In this document: piece after piece, positions 9,115 to 18,641 of the stretch
Layout: every line of letters begins with the position of its first letter
Position numbering within the stretch: the stretch's first letter is position 1
Source of the DNA: Bacteroidia bacterium
Lineage (GTDB): Bacteria; Bacteroidota; Bacteroidia; Chitinophagales; Chitinophagaceae
Reading direction: 5' to 3'
Length of the DNA stretch: 52,512 nt
Assembly: GCA_030427635.1 (NCBI GenBank)
Contig: JAUIBA010000029.1
Location: 1-52,512, forward strand
The notes under the pieces: model-generated
The model's database searches: none
Seen by the model: the letters and a program-made list of their open reading frames with translations, nothing else
What the model was told of the DNA's origin: nothing
Program-made: the position numbers and the translations under genes

Positions 9115-10185
9115 ATGAGCGTAGCCACATTGGATATTAAAATTACAAAAGTTGAAAAAAGCAGGATTGATCAGGTCGATCAGTCTAATATCCAGTTTGG
9201 TAAGGTATACTCAGACCACATGTTTATTGCCATATACGAAAATGGCGTATGGCAGCAGCCAGAGATTAAGCCTTATGCAAATCTAAGCCTTAGCCCTGCT
9301 ACTACATTCATGCACTATGGTCAGGCTATATTTGAAGGTGTTAAAGCATATAAAGACCCTCAGGGCAACCCAATAGTTTTCCGACCGTACGACAACTGGC
9401 GCAGGTTCAACCGTTCGGCTGAGCGTATGGCTATGCCTTCTGTTCCTGAAGATATTTTCATAGAAGGCATCAGGCAGCTTGTTGATCTGGACAGAGCATG
9501 GGTACCCGGTGCCGAGCAGACATCGCTATATATAAGACCATTCATGGTAGCTTTGGATGAGTTCATTGGTGTTCGTCCTGCTGAAAGGTTCATGTTTATG
9601 ATTATTACAAGCCCGGCAGGTCCTTACTACAGCAAGCCTGTTTCTATTTATGTACATGACAAATATGTAAGGGCATTCCCTGGAGGCATTGGCTTTACAA
9701 AGGCTGCAGGCAACTACGGTATGAGCATGTACCCTACTCAGAAGGTAAAGGAAATGGGGTATGATCAGATTCTCTGGACAGACGGTTTTGAGCACAAATA
9801 CGTTCAGGAAATCGGCACAATGAATGTATTCTTTGTACTTGGTGATACCGTTATTACTCCGGACCTGACCCGTGAAACGATTCTTGAAGGAGTAACACGC
9901 GACAGCGTTATTACACTGCTTCGTGAAAAAGGAGTAAAAGTAGAAGAGCGCAGACTTAGCATTGATGAGATATCTGCAGCTTACGATAATGGTCAGCTGA
10001 AAGAAGCATTTGGTACAGGTACCGCTGCATCTATTGCACCTATTCGCTCGCTTACTTATCATGACAAGACTATGGAGCTGCCTCCGGTAGAGCAGTGGGA
10101 AAATGCTACCTGGCTGAAAAAAGAACTGGCAGAGATTCGCTACGGCAGAAAAGCAGACACACACAACTGGATACTGCACGTATAA
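9115..10185 (+). CDS. ilvE: Branched-chain amino acid aminotransferase
   Basis: 356 aa fold-type IV PLP enzyme that interconverts valine, leucine and isoleucine with their 2-oxo acids using glutamate. It has the large type II (eukaryote-like) form. Family signatures visible: HYGQAIFEGVKAY near residue 68, RPFMVALDEF near 141, PLP lysine Lys196 in FTKAAGNYG, and YVQEIGTMNVFFV near 245. Full length. It is a monocistron bounded by a promoter-like element upstream and a strong hairpin terminator at 10209. A 217-codon open frame on the opposite strand is a shadow. Confidence 0.95.
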   Translation: MSVATLDIKITKVEKSRIDQVDQSNIQFGKVYSDHMFIAIYENGVWQQPEIKPYANLSLSPATTFMHYGQAIFEGVKAYKDPQGNPIVFRPYDNWRRFNRSAERMAMPSVPEDIFIEGIRQLVDLDRAWVPGAEQTSLYIRPFMVALDEFIGVRPAERFMFMIITSPAGPYYSKPVSIYVHDKYVRAFPGGIGFTKAAGNYGMSMYPTQKVKEMGYDQILWTDGFEHKYVQEIGTMNVFFVLGDTVITPDLTRETILEGVTRDSVITLLREKGVKVEERRLSIDEISAAYDNGQLKEAFGTGTAASIAPIRSLTYHDKTMELPPVEQWENATWLKKELAEIRYGRKADTHNWILHV

Positions 10186-10208
10186 TATCCGGTATACTAT
10201 ACATATAG

Positions 10209-10240
10209 AATACGGTGCTCATCAGAGTGCCGTATTTTTT
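10209..10240 (+). terminator. ilvE intrinsic terminator
   Basis: Stem aatacggtgctc / gagtgccgtatt (two G-U pairs) with a 4-nt loop, then a T run. Confidence 0.8.
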
Positions 10241-10265
10241 TGCGCTTATATGTCCCCATAAAAAA

Positions 10266-10299
10266 GCGGTGCAATGTCATTAAAATCGCATTGCACCGC
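10266..10299 (-). terminator. Terminator of the AIM24-family gene
   Basis: Perfect 11-bp stem gcggtgcaatg / cattgcaccgc; on the minus strand it is followed by six T. It lies 19 bp beyond the stop codon. Confidence 0.8.
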
Positions 10300-10317
10300 T
10301 TCCCTCATTTATTGTGT

Positions 10318-11106
10318 TTACAGTCCGTCTCCGTCCAGCAGGTTGCCCAAACCTCCCAGTATACTACCCTCTTCCTTCCTGCGCGAAGAACCATAGCTGA
10401 GTATCCTGCTTGCCAGTCGGCTTATGGGTAACGTTTGTATCCATACGGTACCTGGTCCGCGCAGTGTTGCAAAAAATACACCTTCGCCGCCAAACAAGGT
10501 ATTCTTGATTCCACCTACAAACTGTATGTCATAGTGTACACCTCCGGTAAACCCTACTATACAGCCGGTATCTACTTTTAGTAACTCTCCTGGCTGCAGG
10601 TGGCGTTCCAGTACATGCCCGCCGGCATGTACAAATGCCATACCATCACCTTCCAGTTTTTCCATAATGAAACCTTCTCCGCCAAACAGGCCTGTGCCTA
10701 ACTTGCGCTGAAACTCTATACCTACCGATACTCCTTTTGCCGCACACAGAAATGCATCCTTCTGGCATATTACACGCCCACCCAGGCGCATCAGATCCAG
10801 CGGTATTATTTTACCTGGGTATGGCGATGCAAATGATACATGCTTCTTGCCGGTACCCACATTGGTATATGCTGTCATAAACAGGTTCTCACCCACTATC
10901 AGGCGCTTACCTGCCGAGAAAAGCTTGTTTAAAATGCCTCCCTGCTGCTGGCTGCCATCGCCGAACAGGGTTTCCATGGATATGCCTTCATCCATCATCA
11001 TAAAGCTGCCCGGCTCAGCAACTGCGGTTTCCATGGGGTCTAGTTCCACCTCCACATACTGCATTTCTTCGCCGTGTATTACATAGTCAATTTCGTGGTT
11101 CTGCAT
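10318..11106 (-). CDS. TIGR00266 / AIM24 family protein
   Basis: 262 aa from ATG 11106 (MQNHEIDYVIHG); the longer open frame to 11184 adds a hydrophobic leader not expected in this family. The sequence has the repeated beta-rich tryptophan-RNA-attenuator-like fold of TIGR00266 proteins, with Gly-rich turns such as GGEGFIMEKLEGDG and FGGEGVFFATLRGPG. Bacterial members are cytoplasmic trimers of unknown function; mitochondrial AIM24 affects inner-membrane organisation. Convergent with ilvE; each gene has its own terminator in the gap. Confidence 0.85.
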   Translation of the reverse strand: MQNHEIDYVIHGEEMQYVEVELDPMETAVAEPGSFMMMDEGISMETLFGDGSQQQGGILNKLFSAGKRLIVGENLFMTAYTNVGTGKKHVSFASPYPGKIIPLDLMRLGGRVICQKDAFLCAAKGVSVGIEFQRKLGTGLFGGEGFIMEKLEGDGMAFVHAGGHVLERHLQPGELLKVDTGCIVGFTGGVHYDIQFVGGIKNTLFGGEGVFFATLRGPGTVWIQTLPISRLASRILSYGSSRRKEEGSILGGLGNLLDGDGL

Positions 11107-11304
11107 AGTAGTAATTATTTGTTGATGTAAAAGTACAGGTAACTGCACCGCTAAAAAAAGCAAAGGCCGATAAAAAACGGGCATTTACCGAATATTCCCC
11201 GATGTATTATTTAAGACCCGTATGCGGTGCTACACTGCATTTCTGCTTATACCTGCATGATTATTTGTTATGGCGCTTTACTGGCAGTCCTGAAGCATTT
11301 AGCG

Positions 11305-11312
11305 TAACTTTG
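11305..11312 (+). promoter_or_regulatory. Superoxide dismutase -7 element
   Basis: TAACTTTG matches TAnnTTTG perfectly, 29 bp before the start codon. The -33 region has CTG rather than TTG, 21 bp upstream. Confidence 0.4.
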
Positions 11313-11341
11313 ATGTCATAAAAACTAAAACGACTTTAACT

Positions 11342-11944
11342 ATGGCACACACACTTCCTGCCCTGCCTTACGGCTTTGACGCACTGGAACCACACATTGA
11401 CGCTCAGACAATGCAGATACATCACGGCAAACACCATCAGGCTTATGTTGACAACCTGAACAAGGCGCTTGCCGGTACCGATGGTGAGAATAAATCACTG
11501 GAAGAGCTCATGGCGGGTATATCATCATATCCTATGGCAGTGCGTAACAATGGTGGCGGACATTACAATCACTCTCTTTTCTGGACTATCCTGGGCGGCG
11601 ATGGCTCCCTGCCTGCCGGTAAACTGGCTGATGCCGTTAATGCAGCTTTCGGCTCACTGGATGGCCTGAAAGAAAAGATGAATGCAGCAGGCGCTACACG
11701 CTTTGGCAGTGGCTGGGCATGGCTCATTGTCAGCAATGGTACGCTACAGGTAACATCTACTCCTAATCAGGACAATCCACTTATGGATATTGCTGAAGTA
11801 AAAGGCACTCCGATACTGGGTATAGACGTATGGGAGCACGCTTACTATCTTAAATATCAGAATAAGCGCCCTGACTATCTGAGCGCTGTATGGAATGTTA
11901 TCAACTGGGCCGAAGTAGCAAAACGCTTCGAAGCTGCACTGTAA
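11342..11944 (+). CDS. sodA: Fe/Mn superoxide dismutase
   Basis: 200 aa cytoplasmic enzyme that dismutates superoxide to oxygen and hydrogen peroxide. Metal ligands are His27 (IHHGKHH), His77 (HYNHSLFW), Asp162 and His166 (DVWEHAYY). The [11 protein letters not shown] context and Gln143 in NQDNPL favour the manganese type, though cambialistic activity is possible. There is no signal peptide. Monocistronic, with a good -7 element upstream and a strong hairpin after it. With OxyR and KatG it forms the oxidative-stress set of this window. Confidence 0.95.
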   Translation: MAHTLPALPYGFDALEPHIDAQTMQIHHGKHHQAYVDNLNKALAGTDGENKSLEELMAGISSYPMAVRNNGGGHYNHSLFWTILGGDGSLPAGKLADAVNAAFGSLDGLKEKMNAAGATRFGSGWAWLIVSNGTLQVTSTPNQDNPLMDIAEVKGTPILGIDVWEHAYYLKYQNKRPDYLSAVWNVINWAEVAKRFEAAL

Positions 11945-11970
11945 TCACATTCTTTTTTCTGTATCAATAA

Positions 11971-12002
11971 ACAGGGGCTGTAGTGATACAGCCCCTGTTT
12001 TT
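11971..12002 (+). terminator. Terminator between sod and nrdA
   Basis: Perfect 12-bp stem acaggggctgta / tacagcccctgt with loop gtga, followed by TTTTT on the plus strand. Being palindromic it may also help end the convergent nrdA transcript. Confidence 0.85.
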
Positions 12003-12026
12003 ATGTTTAGTACCAGTCAGTTTATA

Positions 12027-14423
12027 CTATGAGCTACAGGTAATGCAGCCTTCCTGCATAGTACATACTGCACCTGTAGTATATTCTGTAGTTATATCAT
12101 CTATTTCCTCTGCAGCTTTTGTTTTGTCCGCCTGTGGTATTATTGGCGCTATGTCATTATTGCCTTGCTTTTCCACGGTAAACTGTACAGCCTGTGTTGC
12201 GGCCTGTGTACGCAGGTAGTACATGCCTGTTTTCAGTCCTCGCTTCCATGCATAGAAGTGCATAGATGTCATCTTAGCCATTGACGGGGTATCTACAAAC
12301 AGGTTCAGTGATTGCGACTGGCATATGAATGCACCACGGTCGGCAGCCATATCTATCAGGTTACGCTGCTTTATTTCCCATACGGTTTTATACAGCTCCT
12401 TGATGTTCGATGGTATCTCTGTTATATGCTGTATAGAGCCATTCGCAGCTATGATTTTATTCTTCATAGTGTTGTTCCACAGTCCCAACTCTGCCAGGTC
12501 ACGCAGCAGGTGTTTGTTCACTATGATGAATTCGCCACTCAGCACTCTGCGCGTATAGATGTTAGAGGTATATGGCTCAAAGCATTCATTATTACCCAGT
12601 ATCTGCGATGTAGATGCCGTAGGCATAGGAGCTACAAGCAGAGAGTTACGTGCACCATGCTCCATTACTTCTGCCCTCAGTGTTTCCCAGTCATATCTGT
12701 CAGATGGTTGTACACCCCATAGGTCAAACTGGAACTTGCCATTTGATAATGGAGAGCCTTTGAATGTTTCATAAGCGCCATGTTTCTTAGCCAGATCCTT
12801 GCTCGCTGTCATAGCCGCAAAGTATATGGTCTCAAAAATGTTCTTATTCAGCAGCTTGGCCATATCACTCTCAAAAGGCAGGCGCATCAGTATAAATACA
12901 TCAGCCAGCCCCTGTACACCAAGTCCCACAGGACGATGACGTGTATTAGAATTTTTAGCCTCCTCTACAGGGTAGTAGTTGCCGTCTATTATTTTATTAA
13001 GGTTGCAGGTTACATGGTAAGTCACCTCATACAGCTTGTCAAAGTTAAATTTGCCGTCCTGTACAAACCTTGGCAGTGCCAGCGATGCCAGATTACATAC
13101 AGCCACCTCATCAGGACTTGTATATTCTATTATCTCTGTACACAGGTTACTGCTCTTTATAGTACCCAGGTTCTGCTGATTGCTTTTCAGGTTAGCAGCA
13201 TCCTTATACAGCAGGTAAGGTGTTCCTGTTTCTATCTGTGCTTCCAGTATGGCAAACCAAAGTTCCTGCGCCCTGATAGTTTTGCGCTGGCGGCCTTCTT
13301 CTTCATACTTCAGGTACAGTGCCTCAAACTCTGCTCCATGACATTCTGATAGTCCCGGTGCTTCATTGGGGCAGAAAAGGCTCCACTGTCCGTCACCTTC
13401 CACACGCTTCATAAACAGGTCTGGTATCCACAGTGCATTGAAGAGATCCCTTGCACGCAGCTCTTCCTTACCATGGTTCTTGCGTATATCCAGAAACTCA
13501 AACACATCTGCATGCCACGGCTCCAGATATATGGCAAATGCCCCTTTGCGCTTACCGCCACCCTGGTCTACATAGCGGGCAGTATCGTTAAACACACGCA
13601 GCATGGGTATCAGACCATTGCTGGTGCCATTTGTACCACCTATGTAGCTGCCGGTAGCACGTACATTATGTATAGCCAGCCCTATGCCACCTGCGCTCTG
13701 CGATATTTTTGCAGTCTGCTTCAGCGTGTCATAAATGCCATCTATGCTGTCATCCTTCATCGTCAGCAGAAAGCATGAAGACATCTGAGGCTTTGGTGTA
13801 CCTGCATTGAACAGCGTAGGCGTAGCATGTGTAAACCACCGCTCACTCATCAGGTTATAAGTCTCTATCGCACTCTGTATATCATTCTTATGTATCCCCA
13901 CTGCCACACGCATATACATATGCTGCGGGCGCTCCACTACTTTGCCATTCAGGCGCAGCAGATATGATTTCTCCAGCGTCTTGAAGCCAAAGTAATCAAA
14001 GGCAAAATCTCTGTCATAGATAATAGAGCTGTCCAGCAGTTCTGCATTCTCTTCTATTACCTTATATACATCGTCAGCCAAAAGTGGCATCTTACGGCCA
14101 TTGGTCTTGTCTGTATAGTTATACAACTGTTTCATCGTCTGCGAAAACGATTTTGTTGTATTCTTATGCAGATTGCTGATAGCTATACGGCTTGCCAGCA
14201 GGGCATAATCCGGATGCTTTATCGTCAGTGATGCAGCTGTTTCTGCTGCCAGGTTATCCAGCTCCGTGGTGGATACGCCATCATAAAGTCCTTCTATTAC
14301 TTTTTTTGCTACATCTATCACATTCACAACTGGGTCCAGGCTGTATGACAGCTTCTCTATACGTGCAGTTATCTTGTCAAACTTCACGCTCTCTCTCTTT
14401 CCGTTTCTTTTTATTACGTACAT
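12027..14423 (-). CDS. nrdA: Ribonucleoside-diphosphate reductase, alpha (large) subunit, class Ia
   Basis: 798 aa catalytic subunit that reduces ribonucleotides to deoxyribonucleotides. An N-terminal ATP-cone (about 1-90, [18 protein letters not shown]) gives dATP feedback control. The radical barrel follows, with active-site Cys in MSSCFLLT, the NLCTEIIEY loop that holds the second catalytic Cys and Glu, and [10 protein letters not shown] after it. The C-terminal tail carries a redox Cys pair (GCITC) for thioredoxin-type re-reduction. It lies 53 bp downstream of nrdB, inverse to the usual A-B order, and shares its riboswitch-controlled leader. Confidence 0.96.
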   Translation of the reverse strand: MYVIKRNGKRESVKFDKITARIEKLSYSLDPVVNVIDVAKKVIEGLYDGVSTTELDNLAAETAASLTIKHPDYALLASRIAISNLHKNTTKSFSQTMKQLYNYTDKTNGRKMPLLADDVYKVIEENAELLDSSIIYDRDFAFDYFGFKTLEKSYLLRLNGKVVERPQHMYMRVAVGIHKNDIQSAIETYNLMSERWFTHATPTLFNAGTPKPQMSSCFLLTMKDDSIDGIYDTLKQTAKISQSAGGIGLAIHNVRATGSYIGGTNGTSNGLIPMLRVFNDTARYVDQGGGKRKGAFAIYLEPWHADVFEFLDIRKNHGKEELRARDLFNALWIPDLFMKRVEGDGQWSLFCPNEAPGLSECHGAEFEALYLKYEEEGRQRKTIRAQELWFAILEAQIETGTPYLLYKDAANLKSNQQNLGTIKSSNLCTEIIEYTSPDEVAVCNLASLALPRFVQDGKFNFDKLYEVTYHVTCNLNKIIDGNYYPVEEAKNSNTRHRPVGLGVQGLADVFILMRLPFESDMAKLLNKNIFETIYFAAMTASKDLAKKHGAYETFKGSPLSNGKFQFDLWGVQPSDRYDWETLRAEVMEHGARNSLLVAPMPTASTSQILGNNECFEPYTSNIYTRRVLSGEFIIVNKHLLRDLAELGLWNNTMKNKIIAANGSIQHITEIPSNIKELYKTVWEIKQRNLIDMAADRGAFICQSQSLNLFVDTPSMAKMTSMHFYAWKRGLKTGMYYLRTQAATQAVQFTVEKQGNNDIAPIIPQADKTKAAEEIDDITTEYTTGAVCTMQEGCITCSS

Positions 14424-14476
14424 ATGATAGTATTATATAAATGTTAGTAAGTTTTGTGTATGTGTGCTAATTCCAA

Positions 14477-15442
14477 CTAGAAATCCTCATCCAGAGAAAA
14501 ACTCTGATCTGTCTGGCTACCCAGCACTCCTGCTTTCTGGTAATCACCTACCCTTTTCTCAAAGAAGTTGGTTTTACCCTGCAGTGATATCATTTCCATA
14601 AAATCAAACGGATTCGTAGCATTATACACCTTTGGGTATCCCAGTTCTGCTATCCACCTGTCTGCCACAAACTCTATATACTGTTGCATCAGTCGGGCAT
14701 TCATACCTATCAGGTCCACAGGTATTGCCTCGCTTATAAACTGCTTCTCTATTTCTACCGCATCACATATGATGTCATACACCTGCTGCTGTGTCAGCTT
14801 ATTGCTCAGCATGCTATACAGCAGGCAGGCAAACTCACAATGCAGCCCCTCGTCACGGCTTATCAGCTCATTACTGAAGGTAAGTCCCGGCATCAGTCCG
14901 CGTTTCTTCAGCCAGAATATAGAGCAGAAACTACCACTGAAAAATATACCCTCTACCGCTGCAAACGCTACCAGCCTTTCTGCAAATGAGCCGTTTTCTA
15001 TCCAGCGCAGTGCCCACTCAGCTTTGCGTCCTACACCCGGCACGGTCTCTATGGCATGAAACAGTTTGTTCTTTTCTTTTGGGTCTTTAATGTAAGTATC
15101 TATCAGCAGAGCATAGGTCTCAGAGTGTATGTTTTCCATCATTATCTGAAAACCATAAAAACACCTTGCTTCAGGCAGCTGCACTTCACTCATAAAGTTC
15201 ACCGCCAGGTTCTCATTTACAATACCGTCGCTGGCCGCAAAAAATGCCAGTACATGCGATATGAAATGACGCTCACCATCATTCAGATTAGCCCAGTCCT
15301 TGAGGTCATCCCCAAGGTCTATCTCCTCAGCCGTCCAGAAACTCGCCTCATGTTTCTTGTACATCTCCCACACCTTTGGGTAGTTGATGGGCAATATCAC
15401 AAAACGGTCTTTGTTTTCTTTTAAAAGTATCTCCTCCTGCAT
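14477..15442 (-). CDS. nrdB: Ribonucleoside-diphosphate reductase, beta (radical) subunit, class Ia
   Basis: 321 aa di-iron, tyrosyl-radical subunit that activates NrdA. The segment [19 protein letters not shown] is very close to the human/mouse R2 sequence, and its Tyr corresponds to the radical tyrosine; the nearby Glu/His residues are iron ligands. The protein is therefore oxygen-dependent and B12-independent. The C-terminus (SFSLDEDF) is the short acidic/aromatic tail that docks to NrdA. First gene of nrdB-nrdA. A 110-nt expression platform and a cobalamin riboswitch precede the ATG; AGGAGGAG lies just inside the coding region, not upstream. Confidence 0.96.
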   Translation of the reverse strand: MQEEILLKENKDRFVILPINYPKVWEMYKKHEASFWTAEEIDLGDDLKDWANLNDGERHFISHVLAFFAASDGIVNENLAVNFMSEVQLPEARCFYGFQIMMENIHSETYALLIDTYIKDPKEKNKLFHAIETVPGVGRKAEWALRWIENGSFAERLVAFAAVEGIFFSGSFCSIFWLKKRGLMPGLTFSNELISRDEGLHCEFACLLYSMLSNKLTQQQVYDIICDAVEIEKQFISEAIPVDLIGMNARLMQQYIEFVADRWIAELGYPKVYNATNPFDFMEMISLQGKTNFFEKRVGDYQKAGVLGSQTDQSFSLDEDF

Positions 15443-15552
15443 ATCTCTGTCAGTTTGTTGCTCTGTTGCTGCTCCGGCAAAATGGACGGGACTCCGTTGC
15501 CCTTCCGGGCGTAGATATCACCATTACTTTTCCACCGAAAGCCGGGCGGTAT

Positions 15553-15765
15553 GTTATCTGGCAGGTCTTCTGGCTCTCCTGTGTTTTCAGACAGTCTTCC
15601 CGTCATCCATATAATCAGGATATTGACAGTGACTATACTTGCTCCGAAAACTGAACTTTACCTCTTCAGGATTACAGCTACGGGGATAGCGCCAGACTAT
15701 GCACCGGCTTCCCTTTTAATTACAACAGCCATCATAAAAATGCGCTGTAAAGCAAACCCGATAAC
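15553..15765 (-). ncRNA. Cobalamin riboswitch upstream of nrdBA
   Basis: Read on the minus strand this stretch contains the conserved blocks of the adenosylcobalamin aptamer in order: GGGAAGCCGGTGCA (complement of 15700-15713), a CCCCGTAGCTGTAAT block (about 15670-15686), TCACTG, GACGGGAAG, and the B12 box GCCAGAAGACCTGCC (15561-15575). The ends pair as P1: GTTATC (15760-15765) with GATAAC (15553-15558). 15443-15552 is the expression platform, with a GCCC-GGAA-GGGC hairpin but no clear T run, which suggests translational control. Bound B12 would lower nrdBA expression. Confidence 0.9.
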
Positions 15766-15769
15766 AAAA

Positions 15770-15777
15770 CAAATGTA
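15770..15777 (-). promoter_or_regulatory. nrdBA -7 promoter element
   Basis: On the minus strand TACATTTG matches TAnnTTTG. Transcription would start about 5 nt downstream, at the first base pair of riboswitch P1. No clear -33 TTG. The rest of the gap, 15778-15986, shows nothing I can name. Confidence 0.45.
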
Positions 15778-15986
15778 GACACATCCCCCTACCCTCCCGT
15801 AAAATGATTTGCACACCTGTGGATAACATAAAAGCATTAAAACGCTACTTTTTCAATGTTGTTTTCAGCTCTTTTTTACACCTCATTTATTCAGCTTTTT
15901 ATACGTTATAGCCGTATAGATGTACGCAGCAGACACCCGGCAACACATGCATTTGCCCGCAGTTATTGTGCAGCTATCCCTAATGG

Positions 15987-16015
15987 AAAAGCCTGTACCA
16001 ATAAGGCACAGGCTT
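15987..16015 (-). terminator. Terminator of the secreted Cys-rich protein gene
   Basis: On the minus strand AAGCCTGTGCC, loop, GGTACAGGCTTTT: a stem with one wobble or mismatch followed by T residues, 23 bp after the stop. Confidence 0.7.
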
Positions 16016-16038
16016 GAAACAATTGTTTATTGACAACG

Positions 16039-16557
16039 CTATTTGTAGGCTGCTGCTATAATCTTATATCTGGTGCAGGCCTTGCCGGTACTTTTGTTCA
16101 CACAGCCGGTACAGCCCAGTGTACGCACCTCTCCGGGGCTAAGATTATCCACCAGTGTCGATTTCTGGCTCATACGCCCGCGGTATGTAACTGAAATGTC
16201 TACACGTGCCATCAGTATTCTGGTAGCAGACCTGTTGGTAATAGCTATCCCCTGTAGCTCGCCACATGCCGACTTTACAGCAAGCAGTGCTACATCTTTT
16301 CCGGCATTACCTTTTATGGTATCCGGTGGAGGCGCTTTCCTTACTGTGGCAGCACGTAATGGCTTGTTATCATTTGTAGCTGGTGCAGGTGTTTCTGTTC
16401 CGGCAGGCATGTCATCTACAGGCACAGCATCAGGGAGGTCCCCCATATCTGGTAGCTCGGTAGGGGGCATGGTGGAGTCTTCCACCTGGGCCATAAGCCC
16501 ACCACTACTCAGCAGTAAAAATGCAGCCAGTAAAAAAAGTACACGCTTCATAGACAA
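16039..16557 (-). CDS. Secreted protein of unknown function
   Basis: 172 aa. N-terminal signal peptide (about 1-23, ending LMAQ), then a Pro/Thr/Asp-rich linker to about residue 75, then a compact domain of about 90 residues with four Cys (SACGELQG, LGCTGC, KACTRY), likely disulfide-bonded in the periplasm or outside. I do not recognise the family. The true start may be the second Met (MKRVLF), two codons in. Single gene with its own terminator. Confidence 0.6.
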   Translation of the reverse strand: MSMKRVLFLLAAFLLLSSGGLMAQVEDSTMPPTELPDMGDLPDAVPVDDMPAGTETPAPATNDNKPLRAATVRKAPPPDTIKGNAGKDVALLAVKSACGELQGIAITNRSATRILMARVDISVTYRGRMSQKSTLVDNLSPGEVRTLGCTGCVNKSTGKACTRYKIIAAAYK

Positions 16558-16628
16558 GAGATGATATTGGCAAATTTAAAAATAAACTTCCGGAATGTAA
16601 TAGCATCACTGCCATTATCCGGTATAGC

Positions 16629-16658
16629 AAAAAGCTGCCCTCCGCAGGACAGCTTTTT
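16629..16658 (-). terminator. Terminator of the FKBP gene
   Basis: Symmetric hairpin AAAAAGCTG...CAGCTTTTT with T runs on both strands, 20 bp past the FKBP stop codon. Confidence 0.8.
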
Positions 16659-16677
16659 ATCATATTATCATTTGCGG

Positions 16678-17100
16678 TTAGCCTATTGCTACCAGTTCTA
16701 TATCAAATATCAGATCCTGTCCGGCCAGTGGATGATTAGCGTCCAGTACTACAGTTTCTTCTTTTACTTCTGTAATAACTACAGGAAACACATTGCCCTG
16801 ATTATCACCCATCTGCAGTTCCATACCTACCTGCGGTGTCATATCAGCAGGAAAGTCGCTTACAGGATATTCCATTACCATATCATCATTTCTGTGGCCA
16901 TATGCCTCACCTACAGGAATATGTACTGTTTTTTTATCACCGATGACCATACTTAATACAGCATCATCAAAACCCTTTATCACCTGTCCCTGACCAGCTG
17001 TGAAGCTAAGCGGCTCACGCCCTTCTGAGCTGTCAAATGTAGTTCCGTCGGTGAGTTTTCCATGATAGTGTACCTGTACTTTATCTCCTTTTTGTACCAT
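16678..17100 (-). CDS. SlyD-like FKBP-type peptidyl-prolyl isomerase
   Basis: 140 aa from ATG 17100 (MVQKGDKVQVHYHG); the frame continues 14 codons upstream without similarity. The FKBP core is split by an insert-in-flap domain (about residues 70-118), and the segment DANHPLAGQDLIFDIELV is diagnostic of SlyD. It catalyses cis-trans proline isomerisation and acts as a folding chaperone in the cytoplasm. The His-rich nickel-binding tail of E. coli SlyD is absent. Monocistronic. Confidence 0.9.
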   Translation of the reverse strand: MVQKGDKVQVHYHGKLTDGTTFDSSEGREPLSFTAGQGQVIKGFDDAVLSMVIGDKKTVHIPVGEAYGHRNDDMVMEYPVSDFPADMTPQVGMELQMGDNQGNVFPVVITEVKEETVVLDANHPLAGQDLIFDIELVAIG

Positions 17101-17357
17101 TTTTTTGATTTGAAATGTCAGTAAAATGCAAATGTACAACAATATATCCGCAGGATTGAATTTGTCCCCGTCCTACTCATACACCCCATCTCACAGCCAC
17201 CTTCCTCCATTGTTGTTCATATCTGTACCAACTTTTTTGATATACTGTACATAATTATCATTTACACGTGACAGATTAATAGATTTATTTATTAAAAATG
17301 TGATTAATGTAGCCTAATTAGGTTACCTTTAGTGAAATCAGTCTTATTCCCACCATC

Positions 17358-17579
17358 ATGATCTTAACATCAGATTTAAAGTATCGGTTTGAAGTTTCTT
17401 TTTCCAGAATTATCCGGTCCGCTTCTCCCGAAATTTATAAAAAATGGAATGGTGTTATTACGTGGAAAGATGACAACTCATATCCTGAGATACAGCCTGA
17501 GATAATACGCTTGCTTCCCCCTGCAGCAAAAGCCGCGTACGTTACATTACTTAACAAACTTAGCAGGGGTAATATTTAG
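17358..17579 (+). CDS. Small protein of unknown function
   Basis: 73 aa, basic, no membrane segment. Not recognised. It begins an apparent three-gene run (next start 17 bp downstream), which supports translation. The sequence is mixed alpha/beta in character (RFEVSFSRIIRSASPEIYKKWNG). Upstream 17101-17357 holds only AT-rich sequence. Confidence 0.5.
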   Translation: MILTSDLKYRFEVSFSRIIRSASPEIYKKWNGVITWKDDNSYPEIQPEIIRLLPPAAKAAYVTLLNKLSRGNI

Positions 17580-17596
17580 GGTCTCCCATTCATATC

Positions 17597-17830
17597 ATGT
17601 CTATAGAAAATTTAGTATTCAGAAAGATTAAGGAAATCAGCGCACGCAGTACTACTCCCAGGCCTCCTGTCGCTACATTACAGATTGCTACAGAACTGTC
17701 TCTGGCCTCAGATATACTGTTATCTACACTTAATCAGTTGAAACAACTACGTCTGGTTTCTTTTTGTGATGGTAAAACTGCTGCAATAAAACTTACACTA
17801 CTTGGCACAGTAGTCAAACGGGAAAAATAA
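17597..17830 (+). CDS. Small winged-helix-like protein
   Basis: 77 aa. The pattern TLQIATELSLASDILLSTLNQLKQLRLVSF resembles a helix-turn-helix plus recognition helix followed by a short wing (DGKTAAIKLTLLG), as in small MarR- or phage-type DNA-binding proteins. This is a visual fold guess. It sits 17 bp after the 73-aa gene and 82 bp before the next, in the same orientation. No known family assigned. Confidence 0.5.
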   Translation: MSIENLVFRKIKEISARSTTPRPPVATLQIATELSLASDILLSTLNQLKQLRLVSFCDGKTAAIKLTLLGTVVKREK

Positions 17831-17912
17831 AGACATTGAAAGTCATTGCCACATATCCGGGCAATTATCACTGTGACTGCAGCTTTTATTTTTCCCATCT
17901 AAATAAAAAGAC

Positions 17913-18224
17913 ATGCACAAAATTATAAAATTATCATACCCAGACGACAAGTCACAACAATTCACTATTAGCTACAGCATTGTCACATCCCCTGACATGC
18001 AAGAAATATCCTGTAGCATAGATAGTCCGGGTATTCCGGTATGGCTTCAGCTTAGAAAGTTCAGCTTTGAATCCAGAATGCAGAATGGCAACATGGTACT
18101 GATGTTCAATGAAACTAATAACAGCAGAAATCTGGACACTACACTTTTTATCGACACTGTTTATTCTCGCATCATAGAAACAGAAAGGAAAAAATCCGGT
18201 CAGCTCAGTTCTAAGCTCAGATAA
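17913..18224 (+). CDS. Small protein of unknown function
   Basis: 103 aa, probably beta-rich (FTISYSIVTSPDMQEISCSI...), no signal or membrane segment. Third member of the plus-strand run 17358-18224. Not recognised. A 93-codon frame on the opposite strand overlaps it; the plus-strand reading is preferred because it continues the operon. Confidence 0.5.
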   Translation: MHKIIKLSYPDDKSQQFTISYSIVTSPDMQEISCSIDSPGIPVWLQLRKFSFESRMQNGNMVLMFNETNNSRNLDTTLFIDTVYSRIIETERKKSGQLSSKLR

Positions 18225-18271
18225 TCTTTTCATATCTCTTCTGCCACAATCATCATTTACAGCAAAATTAA

Positions 18272-18300
18272 AAAAGCACCCCGTTTTACCGGGATGCCCA
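18272..18300 (-). terminator. Terminator of the cold-shock gene
   Basis: On the minus strand GCATCCCG, loop, CGGGGTGC followed by six T. It lies between the convergent small-gene run and csp. Confidence 0.7.
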
Positions 18301-18327
18301 TTACTTCTTTACTACTGTATTGTATAC

Positions 18328-18519
18328 TTAAGCTATACGCACGTTTACTGCGTTCAGTCCTTTTTTACCGTTCTGTACTTCATAAACGACCTTGTCGTTA
18401 TCACGGATTTCGTCATACAGGCCTGATACGTGTACGAATACATCCTCACTGCCGTTTTCTGGTGTGATGAAGCCAAAGCCCTTTGTCGGGTTAAAGAATT
18501 TTACTGTTCCTTGTTGCAT
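18328..18519 (-). CDS. csp: Cold-shock protein, CspA family
   Basis: 63 aa single OB-fold nucleic-acid chaperone. RNP1 (KGFGFI) and RNP2 (VFVHVS) are both present, as is the start MQQGTVKFFNPTKG typical of Bacteroidota Csp. It binds single-stranded RNA/DNA and melts secondary structure. It sits 122 bp downstream of the RhlE-type helicase in the same orientation, with an untranslated stretch between them that could be a Csp leader. Full length. Confidence 0.93.
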   Translation of the reverse strand: MQQGTVKFFNPTKGFGFITPENGSEDVFVHVSGLYDEIRDNDKVVYEVQNGKKGLNAVNVRIA

Positions 18520-18641
18520 TGTTTGTTGTTTTTAATTGTTACTACTTGTTTTACTACTTATAATAGATTGCTGATGTTTCAGCGCACTTTCTTTTGTTAT
18601 ATGTACATATGCCGCTGTGGCAGTTAATACATATTTATTTT

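Noticed and set aside
9526..10179. 217-codon open frame opposite ilvE
   Set aside because: Lies wholly antisense to a certain gene; its translation has no domain and is rich in Cys and Tyr from reverse-complement codon bias.
15421..15606. 61-codon ORF upstream of nrdB
   Set aside because: It crosses the B12 box and expression platform of the riboswitch; no sign of coding constraint.
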